Shown: piece by piece, positions 1-5,695 of the stretch
Layout of the letters: every line of letters begins with the position of its first letter
How positions within the stretch are numbered: position 1 is the first letter of the stretch
DNA from: Oscillospiraceae bacterium
Lineage (GTDB): Bacteria; Bacillota; Clostridia; Oscillospirales; Acutalibacteraceae
Assembly (NCBI GenBank): GCA_009783605.1
Contig: WRDE01000124.1
Coordinates: 1-6,405 of the forward strand
DNA length: 6,405 bases
Reading direction: 5' to 3'
Notes under the pieces: model-generated
Databases searched by the model: none
What the model saw: only the letters and a program-made list of their open reading frames with translations
What the model was told of the DNA's origin: nothing
Made by a program: the position numbers and the translations under genes

Positions 1-2
1 GG

Positions 3-119
3 ACGGTGACGGTGCGGGAGGACTGCGTGGTCTACGGCGCCCTCAGCAACACCGACGCCCGGCTGATCCTGCAGCGGTTGGTCGGCAAGATCAGCGAATT
101 CCCGCGGGAGGCGGAATAG
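3..119 (+). CDS. C-terminal fragment of a dockerin-containing protein (5' end outside window)
   Basis: An open frame enters from the left edge and ends at TAG 117-119, giving 38 residues. Its end, TDARLILQRLVGKISEFP, matches the last helix of the dockerin of the large convergent gene (TDARILLQYLVGKLPEWP) at 12 of 18 positions, so I read it as the second half of a type I dockerin. Dockerins attach secreted enzymes to cohesins on a scaffoldin or the cell surface. The calcium loop before this helix is poor: counting back from the Asp of TDA as loop position 12, position 1 is Asp, but positions 3 and 5 are Val and Tyr instead of Asp/Asn. The catalytic or binding part lies outside the window, so the enzyme type is unknown. 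A new promoter starts six bases after the stop, so the next gene is probably transcribed separately. Confidence 0.72.
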   Translation, partial: TVTVREDCVVYGALSNTDARLILQRLVGKISEFPREAE

Positions 120-124
120 CGCGG

Positions 125-153
125 TTGCAAAAAGTATTTCCACATGGTATAAT
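125..153 (+). promoter_or_regulatory. Sigma-A type promoter for the surface-protein gene
   Basis: TTGCAA at 125-130 and a perfect TATAAT at 148-153 are separated by the ideal 17 bp. The -10 is preceded by TG plus one base (145-147), making it an extended -10. Transcription would start near 160, leaving a leader of about 88 nt before ATG 248. The -35 begins only six bases after the stop codon of the upstream dockerin gene. Confidence 0.82.
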
Positions 154-168
154 GCTTTTGCGAGGACA

Positions 169-220
169 GACCGGCAGAAAAAACCCGCGGGAAGCGGTCA
201 TGTAGTTTGGTAAACCCAAA
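169..220 (+). other. Possible hairpins in the 5' leader of the surface-protein gene
   Basis: The leader contains GACCG (169-173) pairing with CGGTC (195-199) around the 8-bp palindrome CCCGCGGG (184-191), then TTTGG (206-210) pairing with CCAAA (216-220). No T-run follows either element, so they do not look like terminators. The stems are short and may be chance; I recognise no riboswitch family. Confidence 0.25.
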
Positions 221-247
221 AATATAAATCAAAAAGGAGAGAGACAG

Positions 248-1558
248 ATGCAAAAGTTAAAGAGCAAAGTCCAGGCGAAACCGAAACGGTGGCTGGCCGT
301 TTTACTGGCGGCAGTGGTGCTGGCGGCGTTATTGCCCGTGACCATGATAACGGCGTTCGCGGCGCCGCCGCAGGGACTGGCCGCCGGCGCGACAATCACT
401 GTGCAGCCGCAGGGCGGCGTGTTCCCTGCCGGCGGAGACTTCACGCTGAGTGTGGAGGCTGAACGCGAAGCTGTCGCCGGCGGCGATCTCCAATACGAGT
501 GGTACAGCAAAGCGGACGAGGAAAACCCCATCGCGGATGACACTTCGGAGCTGACGGTTTCAGAACCGGGCACATACTATGTCTTAGTATGGAGCGCAGG
601 CGCCAATAACAGCCTGAAAAGCGCCGAGGCAAAGGTGATCATGACGTTAGATATCCCGTTCAAGAAAAACGTGGAGCAGGGCGGCGACATGGCTCCCGGC
701 GCCGAAACCTTCGGCTTTGAGCTGTTCGATTTTGGCACCCCGGTCAATTATGAGCTGGACGCCGAAATCAACGCCCCCGGAGGCGGCAGCTTTGACGGCA
801 ATATCACACTCACCCTTGAAAGCATAGACGATTTCTGGGGGCTGACCGACGGAGGCTTCAAGGTGCGGGAGGTCCAGGGCGCGAAAGCCGGATGGGACTA
901 TGCGGAAGAGGAATATTTCGTCACGATGGAAGTCGGCGAGATGCTGAATCCGATTTTCACCTTCTATAAAGTAACCGGCGACGAGATATCCGAGGAAGAT
1001 ATAGTCGAGGAGATGCTCTTCATCAATACCTATACCGAGGACAACGCCCTTTTCAGCATCACCGTACTGGACGATGGCAACGGCACCGGCGCCGCCAGCG
1101 CGGCCACCGCGGCGGCGGGCACAGTAATCAAGCTGACTGCTACACCGAATGCCGGATTTGAATTTGATTATTGGTCAACTCCGCAGAATTATCCGGATAT
1201 TGTCAACGACGAATTCGTTATGCCCGGCGAGGATGTGACCGTTACGGCACATTTCAAACCGGTCGTGACCGAACCGACCGATACCGATCCGACCGAACCG
1301 GATCCGACCGATACTGATCCGACCGATCCGGAACCGACCGACACCGAACCGACCGAACCCGATCCGACTGATCCGGAGCCGACCGAACCCGATCCGACCG
1401 ACCGACCGACCGACAGGCCGACCACAGCTAAACCGACTGAGCCAACCCCGCAGACAGGTGACAACGTCAATATGATGGTATGGCTGCTGTCCGGCGGAGC
1501 GGCGCTGCTCCTGTTTGGTGTTTTCACGTTTAGCAAAAAACGCAAAGTGCAGGATTAA
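248..1558 (+). CDS. Sortase-anchored surface protein with pilin isopeptide (Spy0128/FctA-like) domain and PT-rich stalk
   Basis: Secreted, wall-anchored protein of 436 residues. ATG 248 is supported by AAGGAGA at 234-240. A signal peptide (basic residues to about 14, hydrophobic 15-37, likely cleavage after AFA near 38) leads to an Ig-like region (about 48-132, LQYEWY at 81-86). Residues 135-263 resemble the Spy0128/FctA pilin domain: FKKNV (138-142), FKVREV with Glu208, and FINTYT with Asn260. By analogy with that family, Lys139 or Lys140 would form an isopeptide bond with Asn260, assisted by Glu208. Residues 267-338 look like an InlB-type bacterial repeat (ITVLDDGNG, AGFEFDYW, VTAHFKP). A Pro/Thr/Asp/Glu stalk (341-398) ends at the sorting signal TPQTGD (400-405), a membrane helix (about 409-428) and KKRK. 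The protein has no cysteine. The motif is a variant of LPxTG, as often seen in Clostridia. The ligand is unknown; adhesin or minor pilin are possible, and no sortase gene is in the window. Confidence 0.88.
   Translation: MQKLKSKVQAKPKRWLAVLLAAVVLAALLPVTMITAFAAPPQGLAAGATITVQPQGGVFPAGGDFTLSVEAEREAVAGGDLQYEWYSKADEENPIADDTSELTVSEPGTYYVLVWSAGANNSLKSAEAKVIMTLDIPFKKNVEQGGDMAPGAETFGFELFDFGTPVNYELDAEINAPGGGSFDGNITLTLESIDDFWGLTDGGFKVREVQGAKAGWDYAEEEYFVTMEVGEMLNPIFTFYKVTGDEISEEDIVEEMLFINTYTEDNALFSITVLDDGNGTGAASAATAAAGTVIKLTATPNAGFEFDYWSTPQNYPDIVNDEFVMPGEDVTVTAHFKPVVTEPTDTDPTEPDPTDTDPTDPEPTDTEPTEPDPTDPEPTEPDPTDRPTDRPTTAKPTEPTPQTGDNVNMMVWLLSGGAALLLFGVFTFSKKRKVQD
1268..1417 (+). repeat. Low-complexity PT(D/E) coding repeat of the cell-wall stalk
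   Basis: A run of near-identical short units based on GATCCGACCGA encodes alternating Pro-Thr and Asp/Glu, with Arg replacing acid near the end (DRPTDRPT). Such acidic, proline-rich stretches commonly span the peptidoglycan just before a sortase signal. The repeat leaves antisense frames open, which creates long false ORFs on the other strand. It includes a pure tetranucleotide tract, (CCGA)5, at 1394-1413. Confidence 0.9.
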
Positions 1559-1583
1559 TATGCTATAAAAACAAATAAAACAA

Positions 1584-1611
1584 CAATACCCGGGAGCGAT
1601 CCCGGGTATTG
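1584..1611. terminator. Terminator between convergent genes, strongest for the minus-strand gene
   Basis: A perfect 12-bp stem, CAATACCCGGGA (1584-1595) with TCCCGGGTATTG (1600-1611), closes a GCGA loop. Read on the minus strand it lies about 20 bases past the stop of the large enzyme gene and is followed by a T-rich tail (complement of the A-rich 1566-1583), a classic intrinsic terminator. Read on the plus strand it lies 25 bases past the stop of the surface-protein gene, but the tail is only TCATTCATAT, so termination in that direction is probably weaker. Confidence 0.85.
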
Positions 1612-1632
1612 TCATTCATATAACGGCTGCGC

Positions 1633-4600
1633 TTACGGCCATTCCGGCAGTTTCCCTACCAGATACTGGAGCAATATCCGGGCGTCGGTAATGCTTACAC
1701 TTTCGCTGTTCGGATTCAGTCTGGCGGCGGATCCCACCAACGGGTCGGTATGGATAATGGTGATCTTATCGACCAGATTTTGCAGCAATATCCGGGCGTC
1801 GCTGATCGTAACCTTATCGTCGCCGTCCAAGTCGCCCTTAAGCCGCATACCGGTGACCGGGGCCAGCGCGGCGGTGATCGCGGCTTCGGCCGCGTCTGCG
1901 GCGGGCTGCGAAACCGGGGAGCTGATCTGCGCTTCGCCGGCGGCCAGCGCGAGGGACAGCGTCTCTTTGGACAGGTCACAGTAATTTCTATATTCGTCCT
2001 CGTTCTGCTTCGCTTTTGCGGCCAGGACGGCGGCGGCCAGCGCGTCCAGATTGACCGGCGGGGGCGGCGGGTCGGGCTGCCGGCTGCTGATGATCAGGTC
2101 GTCGATATAGGCCTCGACGCTGCCGGAGCCGGGGGTCTTGTAGTTGAGCACGATACCGGTGATGGTCTTGCCGACGGCGCTCTCCGGCAGCTTATAGGTG
2201 ACCGTCTGCCACCCGTCGGTGGCCGCCGCCCTGCCGATACCGCTGAAGCTGTCCGAAAGCAGCGATCTGTTGCCGGCGGCGTCCTCTAACGCCAGATCCA
2301 CAAAGACGTTTTTGCCTAACTCGTTGACCGCGTAGATGCTGTAGCTGACCGTCCAGTCCTCCCCGATCTTGAGCTTGGCCGGCGCGATCACCATCGGGGC
2401 GTCCGGTTTGGCGGCGTTGGTGATGGTGCCTTTATAGGCCGCCATCCAGCTGCCGGTTTTGGCGGCGGGGGCAAGGGGGTTTTGGGTGGCGCCGAGCGAA
2501 GCGGATACCGGCAGCTGCGGTTGCTCCCCCTCTTTTGGAGGAAGAGGGAGCGGCGCTTCCGCCGTTGTGGGGAAGCTGATCCCCGGCGTCGTCCCGTTCC
2601 ACGCCTGAATGCCGCTCCGGGCATAGGTGCCGGGATCGACATGCTCGAACCGGGTGGCTCTGCCGCCGTCGTGTTCGATCTTGTTCGCCGGCACCCAGAT
2701 GCCCTCAAAGCTGTTGCGGTATTTTAACGCGCCGACGGCGTGGACGGTGGTGCAGGTCGTCGGGATATTGTTGCGGGCGATCAGCCCCTTGTTGGCCATA
2801 TCCAACAGCCGGTTGGCGTCGCCCACCGCCCGGAGATAGAAATCCTGCTCAATCCAGTACCCGTCGGCCGAAAGGGTCAGGAAATACTGCTTGCCGACCG
2901 GGATATCGAAATAGTCGGAGCCGGCTTTCATGATCGCGGTGGACTCGTCATATTCGTCGAACATGGCGATATAGAGGTTCTTGGCCCCCTGCTCCAGCGC
3001 GGCCCGGGCCTGGTTCCAGAGAAACTGCCCCTGATTGCGGGGGTTGTCGTTATAGCTGTAATTGCCGTTCCACTCGTGATGCTTCATATTGGTCCAGGCC
3101 GAGCCGACTAACATGGTGGGCTGGTATTCGATGCCGTACCGGCTGCACCATTCCAGATCCCGGCGGCAGCGGTCGGTCATCGAGCTATAGGCATTGTTGA
3201 CGCCGTAGCGGCCGACGTTCCAGGGGGAGATCATGCCGCACATGGTGTAGATTTCGAACCATTCGTCGGTCACATTGCGGAAATCGTTTTCGGGGGTGCC
3301 GATGATGACATAATAGCCCCGTTCGGTAAACCAGCGGGTCAGCTCATAGGCGATAAAATAGGTGGTGAAGTTGGTGTCGCCGCTGGACAGCCCCCAGAGG
3401 CAGACCACCGGCTTGCCGCCGGCGTGGGCGTACATCGGGCCGGAGCAGAAGCCGCGCCCTTCGATGTTGTTGATGAAATCTAACTTGGTGTATTCCACCA
3501 CCTGATTGACCTTCCAGTCGCTGTTGGCCGGCTGGCCGGACATATCGTACATCATGTAATAGGAGCGGCCGTGCGCCTCTGCCGCGCCGGCCAGATCCTC
3601 CAGATAGGCCGAGCTGGCCATCTTGTTCGGGTTGCCGTAGCCGTAAAACCGCTGGACCGCGGCGCCGTCGATGTTGTTCTCCTCCATCCACCGGAAATGG
3701 ACATCCAGGACGTCGGGATCCTTCGAGTGGAACAGCCGCGCCGGTTCGCCGCTGCCCAGGGTGCCGAAATTGGACGGGAGCAGGCTGGTTTCGGGATAAT
3801 CGGCGGTATCCGGCCAGACATCCATATTCAGGCTGTCCGGCCGCCAGTTGAACCAGTTGTGCCAGGTGCCGAACCAGACCTGAAAACCGGTGACGGTTTT
3901 GCCGAGGATGGTGTTGGCCGCGGTTTCGGGAGAAAATTCCGGAACCGGGTCATGATCCGGCAGCGCGACCGCGTGCATCTTGCTGAAATGCACATAATTG
4001 TTGGAGCCGGTGAGGCCGGTAACCTCCACCCGGATATCGAAACCGAGGCCATTCATATTTACCGACCGGTCAAAGCAGGCGTCCTCCAGCGTGACGATAA
4101 CCGGGCGCCAGTTGTTGGTCGGGCCGGCGGCGGAACCCATCGTGATCTCCTGTGATTTAATACCGGAGGTGGTGTTGTAATAGACCTTCAGTTTGCTGCT
4201 GCTGTTGAAGCTGCTGTTGTTGTAATAAGAAATCGAAAACCGTACATCGCGGGCATCGGAGGGAATCATCTTCCGGCTGACCGAAAAATAGATCGAGTTG
4301 CCGTTGTTGATCCGGATGGCGTTCCGCCGGGTGACGCTGTTGTTGCCGGCGCCCTGGGGGGCGACGATCGAAAACGTACCGTTGCTGCTGGAAGAGCCGC
4401 CGCTGACCGCGTATCCCTCAAAGCCGCAGTAGGTAGTGCCGACCCGGTCGGTCCGTGCCTGATTGTTGAAATCAATATAGGTATATCCCCCGTTGAGATC
4501 CTCGGTGGCGCCGCTGAGACTCAGCTTCTGGGTCGTCAGAATCAGCGTTTCGGCCGAGATATCCACCTGCCGCTGGGAGCGGCCCAGATTCTTGGCGTCT

Positions 4601-5358
4601 TTGGCGTCCTGATGTGCCGTATTGAACGCGTCAACCAGCGCCTGATTTTTGCCGGCGGTGTTCACGCTGCCGGCATAAGTCAGGATCTCGTTCAATTTGG
4701 TGAGATCACCGGCGGTCAGGCTCTGCGTCAGCGAGATATCGTCCAACCGCAGCACAATCCTTGCTGTGGTCGGCGTATAGATCTGCAGGAAATTCAGCGT
4801 CTCGAAAGCGCCGGGGTTAGCCGCGCCGTGGGTCCCGTCGCCGAGCTTCAGCTGGATCAGATTCCAGCCGGCTTTCAAGGCGCTGGGCGGAATCAAATAG
4901 GTCATTTCATTGGGGGTGGCGCCGGTGGCGGTCTGGCCGGCCTTGACGATCAAATTGGCGGTTGTTTCGGCGGTGTTGCCGGTTATATTGGCCGGATCGT
5001 CCACAAAGAACCAGAATTCTAAATACCAGTCCTGCCAATTTTCCGGCAGGGGGATTTTATAAGAATACGAGGCGGCGGTACGCCGGAAACCCGGAATGGT
5101 ATCCGACGCGCCCCCTCCGGCGGCGGCTTTGGTGCTCTGGAGTGATGAAGAGCCCTCCTTTTTGTCGGCGGAGTCCAACCGGATGTTATATCCGCTGCTC
5201 GACCAGGGCGCCAGGGTGTCGCAGTTGTCCACTAAGATATACGCCTCCGGAGCGGCGCCAACCGGTATGGCCGGGACCTCCGCCGGCAAAATAATCGTCC
5301 CCGCCAGCAGCGCCAGCGTCAGAAAAAGCGACACCAATCCCAATACTCTGCGTTTCAT
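1633..5358 (-). CDS. Secreted modular glycoside hydrolase, GH99/GH71-like, with C-terminal dockerin
   Basis: Secreted 1241-residue protein. ATG 5356-5358 follows AGGAGG (5366-5371 on the plus coordinates) by 7 nt. Domain order: signal peptide (about 1-36); beta-sandwich, possibly carbohydrate-binding (38-213); helical FIVAR-like spacer (214-275); second beta-sandwich (285-466); catalytic domain (about 478-870); region with a Pro-rich stretch (935-950); third beta-sandwich (950-1093); PPPPP linker; second helical spacer (1103-1168); type I dockerin (1172-1241). The catalytic part carries GFQVWFGTWH (491-500), HFRWMEENNIDG (554-565), QRF (569-571), YDMSG (604-608), KPVVCLWG (649-656) and FDEYDEST (800-807). 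These fit bacterial GH99/GH71-like proteins. Glu802 and Glu805 form an ExxE spacing like the catalytic pair of GH99 endo-alpha-mannosidases (NEWHEG). The substrate cannot be read from sequence; an alpha-mannan or another hemicellulose or glycan is possible. The gene is monocistronic, with its own promoter and terminator. Confidence 0.87.
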   Translation of the reverse strand: MKRRVLGLVSLFLTLALLAGTIILPAEVPAIPVGAAPEAYILVDNCDTLAPWSSSGYNIRLDSADKKEGSSSLQSTKAAAGGGASDTIPGFRRTAASYSYKIPLPENWQDWYLEFWFFVDDPANITGNTAETTANLIVKAGQTATGATPNEMTYLIPPSALKAGWNLIQLKLGDGTHGAANPGAFETLNFLQIYTPTTARIVLRLDDISLTQSLTAGDLTKLNEILTYAGSVNTAGKNQALVDAFNTAHQDAKDAKNLGRSQRQVDISAETLILTTQKLSLSGATEDLNGGYTYIDFNNQARTDRVGTTYCGFEGYAVSGGSSSSNGTFSIVAPQGAGNNSVTRRNAIRINNGNSIYFSVSRKMIPSDARDVRFSISYYNNSSFNSSSKLKVYYNTTSGIKSQEITMGSAAGPTNNWRPVIVTLEDACFDRSVNMNGLGFDIRVEVTGLTGSNNYVHFSKMHAVALPDHDPVPEFSPETAANTILGKTVTGFQVWFGTWHNWFNWRPDSLNMDVWPDTADYPETSLLPSNFGTLGSGEPARLFHSKDPDVLDVHFRWMEENNIDGAAVQRFYGYGNPNKMASSAYLEDLAGAAEAHGRSYYMMYDMSGQPANSDWKVNQVVEYTKLDFINNIEGRGFCSGPMYAHAGGKPVVCLWGLSSGDTNFTTYFIAYELTRWFTERGYYVIIGTPENDFRNVTDEWFEIYTMCGMISPWNVGRYGVNNAYSSMTDRCRRDLEWCSRYGIEYQPTMLVGSAWTNMKHHEWNGNYSYNDNPRNQGQFLWNQARAALEQGAKNLYIAMFDEYDESTAIMKAGSDYFDIPVGKQYFLTLSADGYWIEQDFYLRAVGDANRLLDMANKGLIARNNIPTTCTTVHAVGALKYRNSFEGIWVPANKIEHDGGRATRFEHVDPGTYARSGIQAWNGTTPGISFPTTAEAPLPLPPKEGEQPQLPVSASLGATQNPLAPAAKTGSWMAAYKGTITNAAKPDAPMVIAPAKLKIGEDWTVSYSIYAVNELGKNVFVDLALEDAAGNRSLLSDSFSGIGRAAATDGWQTVTYKLPESAVGKTITGIVLNYKTPGSGSVEAYIDDLIISSRQPDPPPPPVNLDALAAAVLAAKAKQNEDEYRNYCDLSKETLSLALAAGEAQISSPVSQPAADAAEAAITAALAPVTGMRLKGDLDGDDKVTISDARILLQNLVDKITIIHTDPLVGSAARLNPNSESVSITDARILLQYLVGKLPEWP
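1636..1845 (-). other. Type I dockerin domain of the large enzyme
   Basis: Residues 1172-1241. The first half has a textbook calcium loop: Asp1176, Asp1178, Asp1180, Val1183 and Asp1187, followed by ARILLQNLVDK. The second half keeps the helix (TDARILLQYLVGK), but its loop (residues 1213-1225, RLNPNSES then VSITD) has Arg where the first Asp belongs, lacks Asp at positions 3 and 5, and seems one residue longer. The domain would bind a cohesin, fixing the enzyme to a scaffold; none is seen here. Confidence 0.85.
1658..1801 (-). repeat. Internal duplication encoding the two dockerin helices
   Basis: A 30-base unit at 1658-1687 recurs at 1772-1801 (27 of 30 bases equal), including an exact 17-mer at 1671-1687 and 1785-1801. 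The offset of 114 bases is 38 codons. It is the coding trace of the twofold dockerin repeat (DARILLQ in both halves). The near-identity of synonymous bases suggests recent duplication or gene conversion. Confidence 0.85.
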
Positions 5359-5365
5359 TCGTGAT

Positions 5366-5371
5366 CCTCCT
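5366..5371 (-). promoter_or_regulatory. Ribosome binding site of the large enzyme gene
   Basis: CCTCCT on the plus strand reads AGGAGG on the minus strand, a full Shine-Dalgarno core, 7 nt before ATG 5358. This fixes the start of the 1241-residue protein, which then begins with a typical signal peptide. Confidence 0.9.
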
Positions 5372-5394
5372 GTAAAAGATTAACAAGCTCAATG

Positions 5395-5405
5395 CTGTCA
5401 GACAG
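5395..5405 (-). promoter_or_regulatory. Small inverted repeat just downstream of the enzyme promoter
   Basis: CTGTC-A-GACAG is an 11-bp perfect inverted repeat lying about 8 to 18 bases into the predicted transcript of the large enzyme gene. The position suits a repressor operator, but the element is short and no regulator is encoded nearby. Confidence 0.25.
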
Positions 5406-5419
5406 TGGCCTATATGTTT

Positions 5420-5448
5420 AATATACCATATGGGGCGGGGTTTTTCAA
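5420..5448 (-). promoter_or_regulatory. Sigma-A type promoter for the large enzyme gene
   Basis: On the minus strand, TTGAAA (5448-5443) and TATATT (5425-5420) are 17 bp apart, and the -10 is preceded by TGG, an extended -10 like that of the surface-protein promoter. Start of transcription is expected near 5413, giving a leader of about 55 nt. Two tandem AAGTTT units at 5454-5465 lie directly upstream of the -35 and could act as an AT-rich UP-like element. Confidence 0.75.
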
Positions 5449-5468
5449 GAATTAAGTTTAAGTTTCAC

Positions 5469-5480
5469 AAAAAGCTTTTT
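5469..5480. repeat. 12-bp palindrome between the divergent promoters
   Basis: AAAAAGCTTTTT is a perfect palindrome lying between the -35 elements of the minus-strand enzyme promoter (ends 5448) and the plus-strand lipoprotein promoter (begins 5516). It may be a regulator site, or only a chance product of AT-rich DNA. Confidence 0.3.
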
Positions 5481-5515
5481 AACGGATAAAAACCGGCGAA
5501 AATGGAAAATTTTTC

Positions 5516-5544
5516 TTGATATTTTGTAGAATATACTGTATTAT
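5516..5544 (+). promoter_or_regulatory. Promoter for the small ORF and lipoprotein gene
   Basis: TTGATA (5516-5521) and TATTAT (5539-5544) have the ideal 17-bp spacing in AT-rich DNA. Transcription would begin near 5551, leaving about 145 nt of leader before the lipoprotein ATG at 5696. Confidence 0.65.
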
Positions 5545-5601
5545 TTCTTTGGGTAAATATATATCGTCCAATATAAGTGTGAAATTAAGAAAGAGGTGGG
5601 T

Positions 5602-5668
5602 CCCATGCGCAACGCAGACAGCCTGCGGGAATCCAACCCGTGGGCAGAGAGGCGTGTTTTCCGGAAAA
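5602..5668 (+). promoter_or_regulatory. Potential folded leader RNA before the lipoprotein gene
   Basis: CCCATG (5602-5607) can pair with CGTGGG (5639-5644; one U-G pair) around an inner hairpin CGCAG (5613-5617) / CTGCG (5623-5627). An alternative hairpin TGCG (5606-5609) / CGCA (5613-5616) excludes part of both. A 12-bp palindrome TTTTCCGGAAAA follows at 5657-5668. The outer stem would bury the start codon of the small ORF at 5605. I do not recognise a known riboswitch or RNA family, and GC-rich sequence can give such pairs by chance. Confidence 0.35.
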
Positions 5669-5682
5669 AACAAAAATTTTAG
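5605..5682 (+). CDS. Candidate 25-residue leader peptide / small ORF
   Basis: ATG 5605 follows a good ribosome binding site, AAAGAGGTGG (5590-5599), and reads 25 codons to TAG 5680-5682. The peptide starts MRNADSLRES and ends in a strongly basic tail, RRVFRKKQKF; it has no signal peptide or membrane segment. Its stop codon overlaps the AGGAGGG ribosome binding site (5681-5687) of the lipoprotein gene, the layout expected for translational coupling or a regulatory leader peptide. It may instead be a chance ORF in a structured leader. I know no matching family. Confidence 0.42.
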   Translation: MRNADSLRESNPWAERRVFRKKQKF

Positions 5683-5687
5683 GAGGG
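5681..5687 (+). promoter_or_regulatory. Ribosome binding site of the lipoprotein gene, overlapping the small ORF stop
   Basis: AGGAGGG lies 8 nt before ATG 5696. Its first two bases are the last two of the TAG that ends the small ORF, so ribosomes finishing the small ORF would stop directly on this site. Confidence 0.85.
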
Positions 5688-5695
5688 ATTCATCC

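Noticed and set aside
169..199. Terminator for the upstream dockerin gene
   Set aside because: The stem is short and no T-run follows; it also lies downstream of a strong promoter inside the next gene's leader.
1268..1417. CRISPR array or mobile-element repeat
   Set aside because: Repeat units are short, contiguous, without spacers, in frame, and encode a normal cell-wall stalk.
248..1558. Idea that the first domain of the surface protein is a cohesin that would receive the dockerins
   Set aside because: Residues 48-132 read as an Ig-like fold (YEWY, GTYYV) and lack recognisable cohesin pattern; no evidence for dockerin binding.
1175..1615. Long minus-strand frames of 146 and 118 codons opposite the surface-protein stalk
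   Set aside because: They arise because the PT-coding repeat lacks stops in all frames; the products are monotonous GSVGSGSV-like or RIGFGR-like strings without a ribosome binding site or signal, and one spans the terminator.
1750..2289. Plus-strand 179-codon frame and others opposite the large enzyme gene
   Set aside because: Antisense shadows of a GC-rich coding gene whose frame has clear domains; no ribosome binding site or recognisable domain in the shadows.
3571..4155. Plus-strand 194-codon frame inside the enzyme gene
   Set aside because: Runs antisense to the conserved catalytic motifs (HFRWM, QRF), which are under clear constraint on the minus strand.
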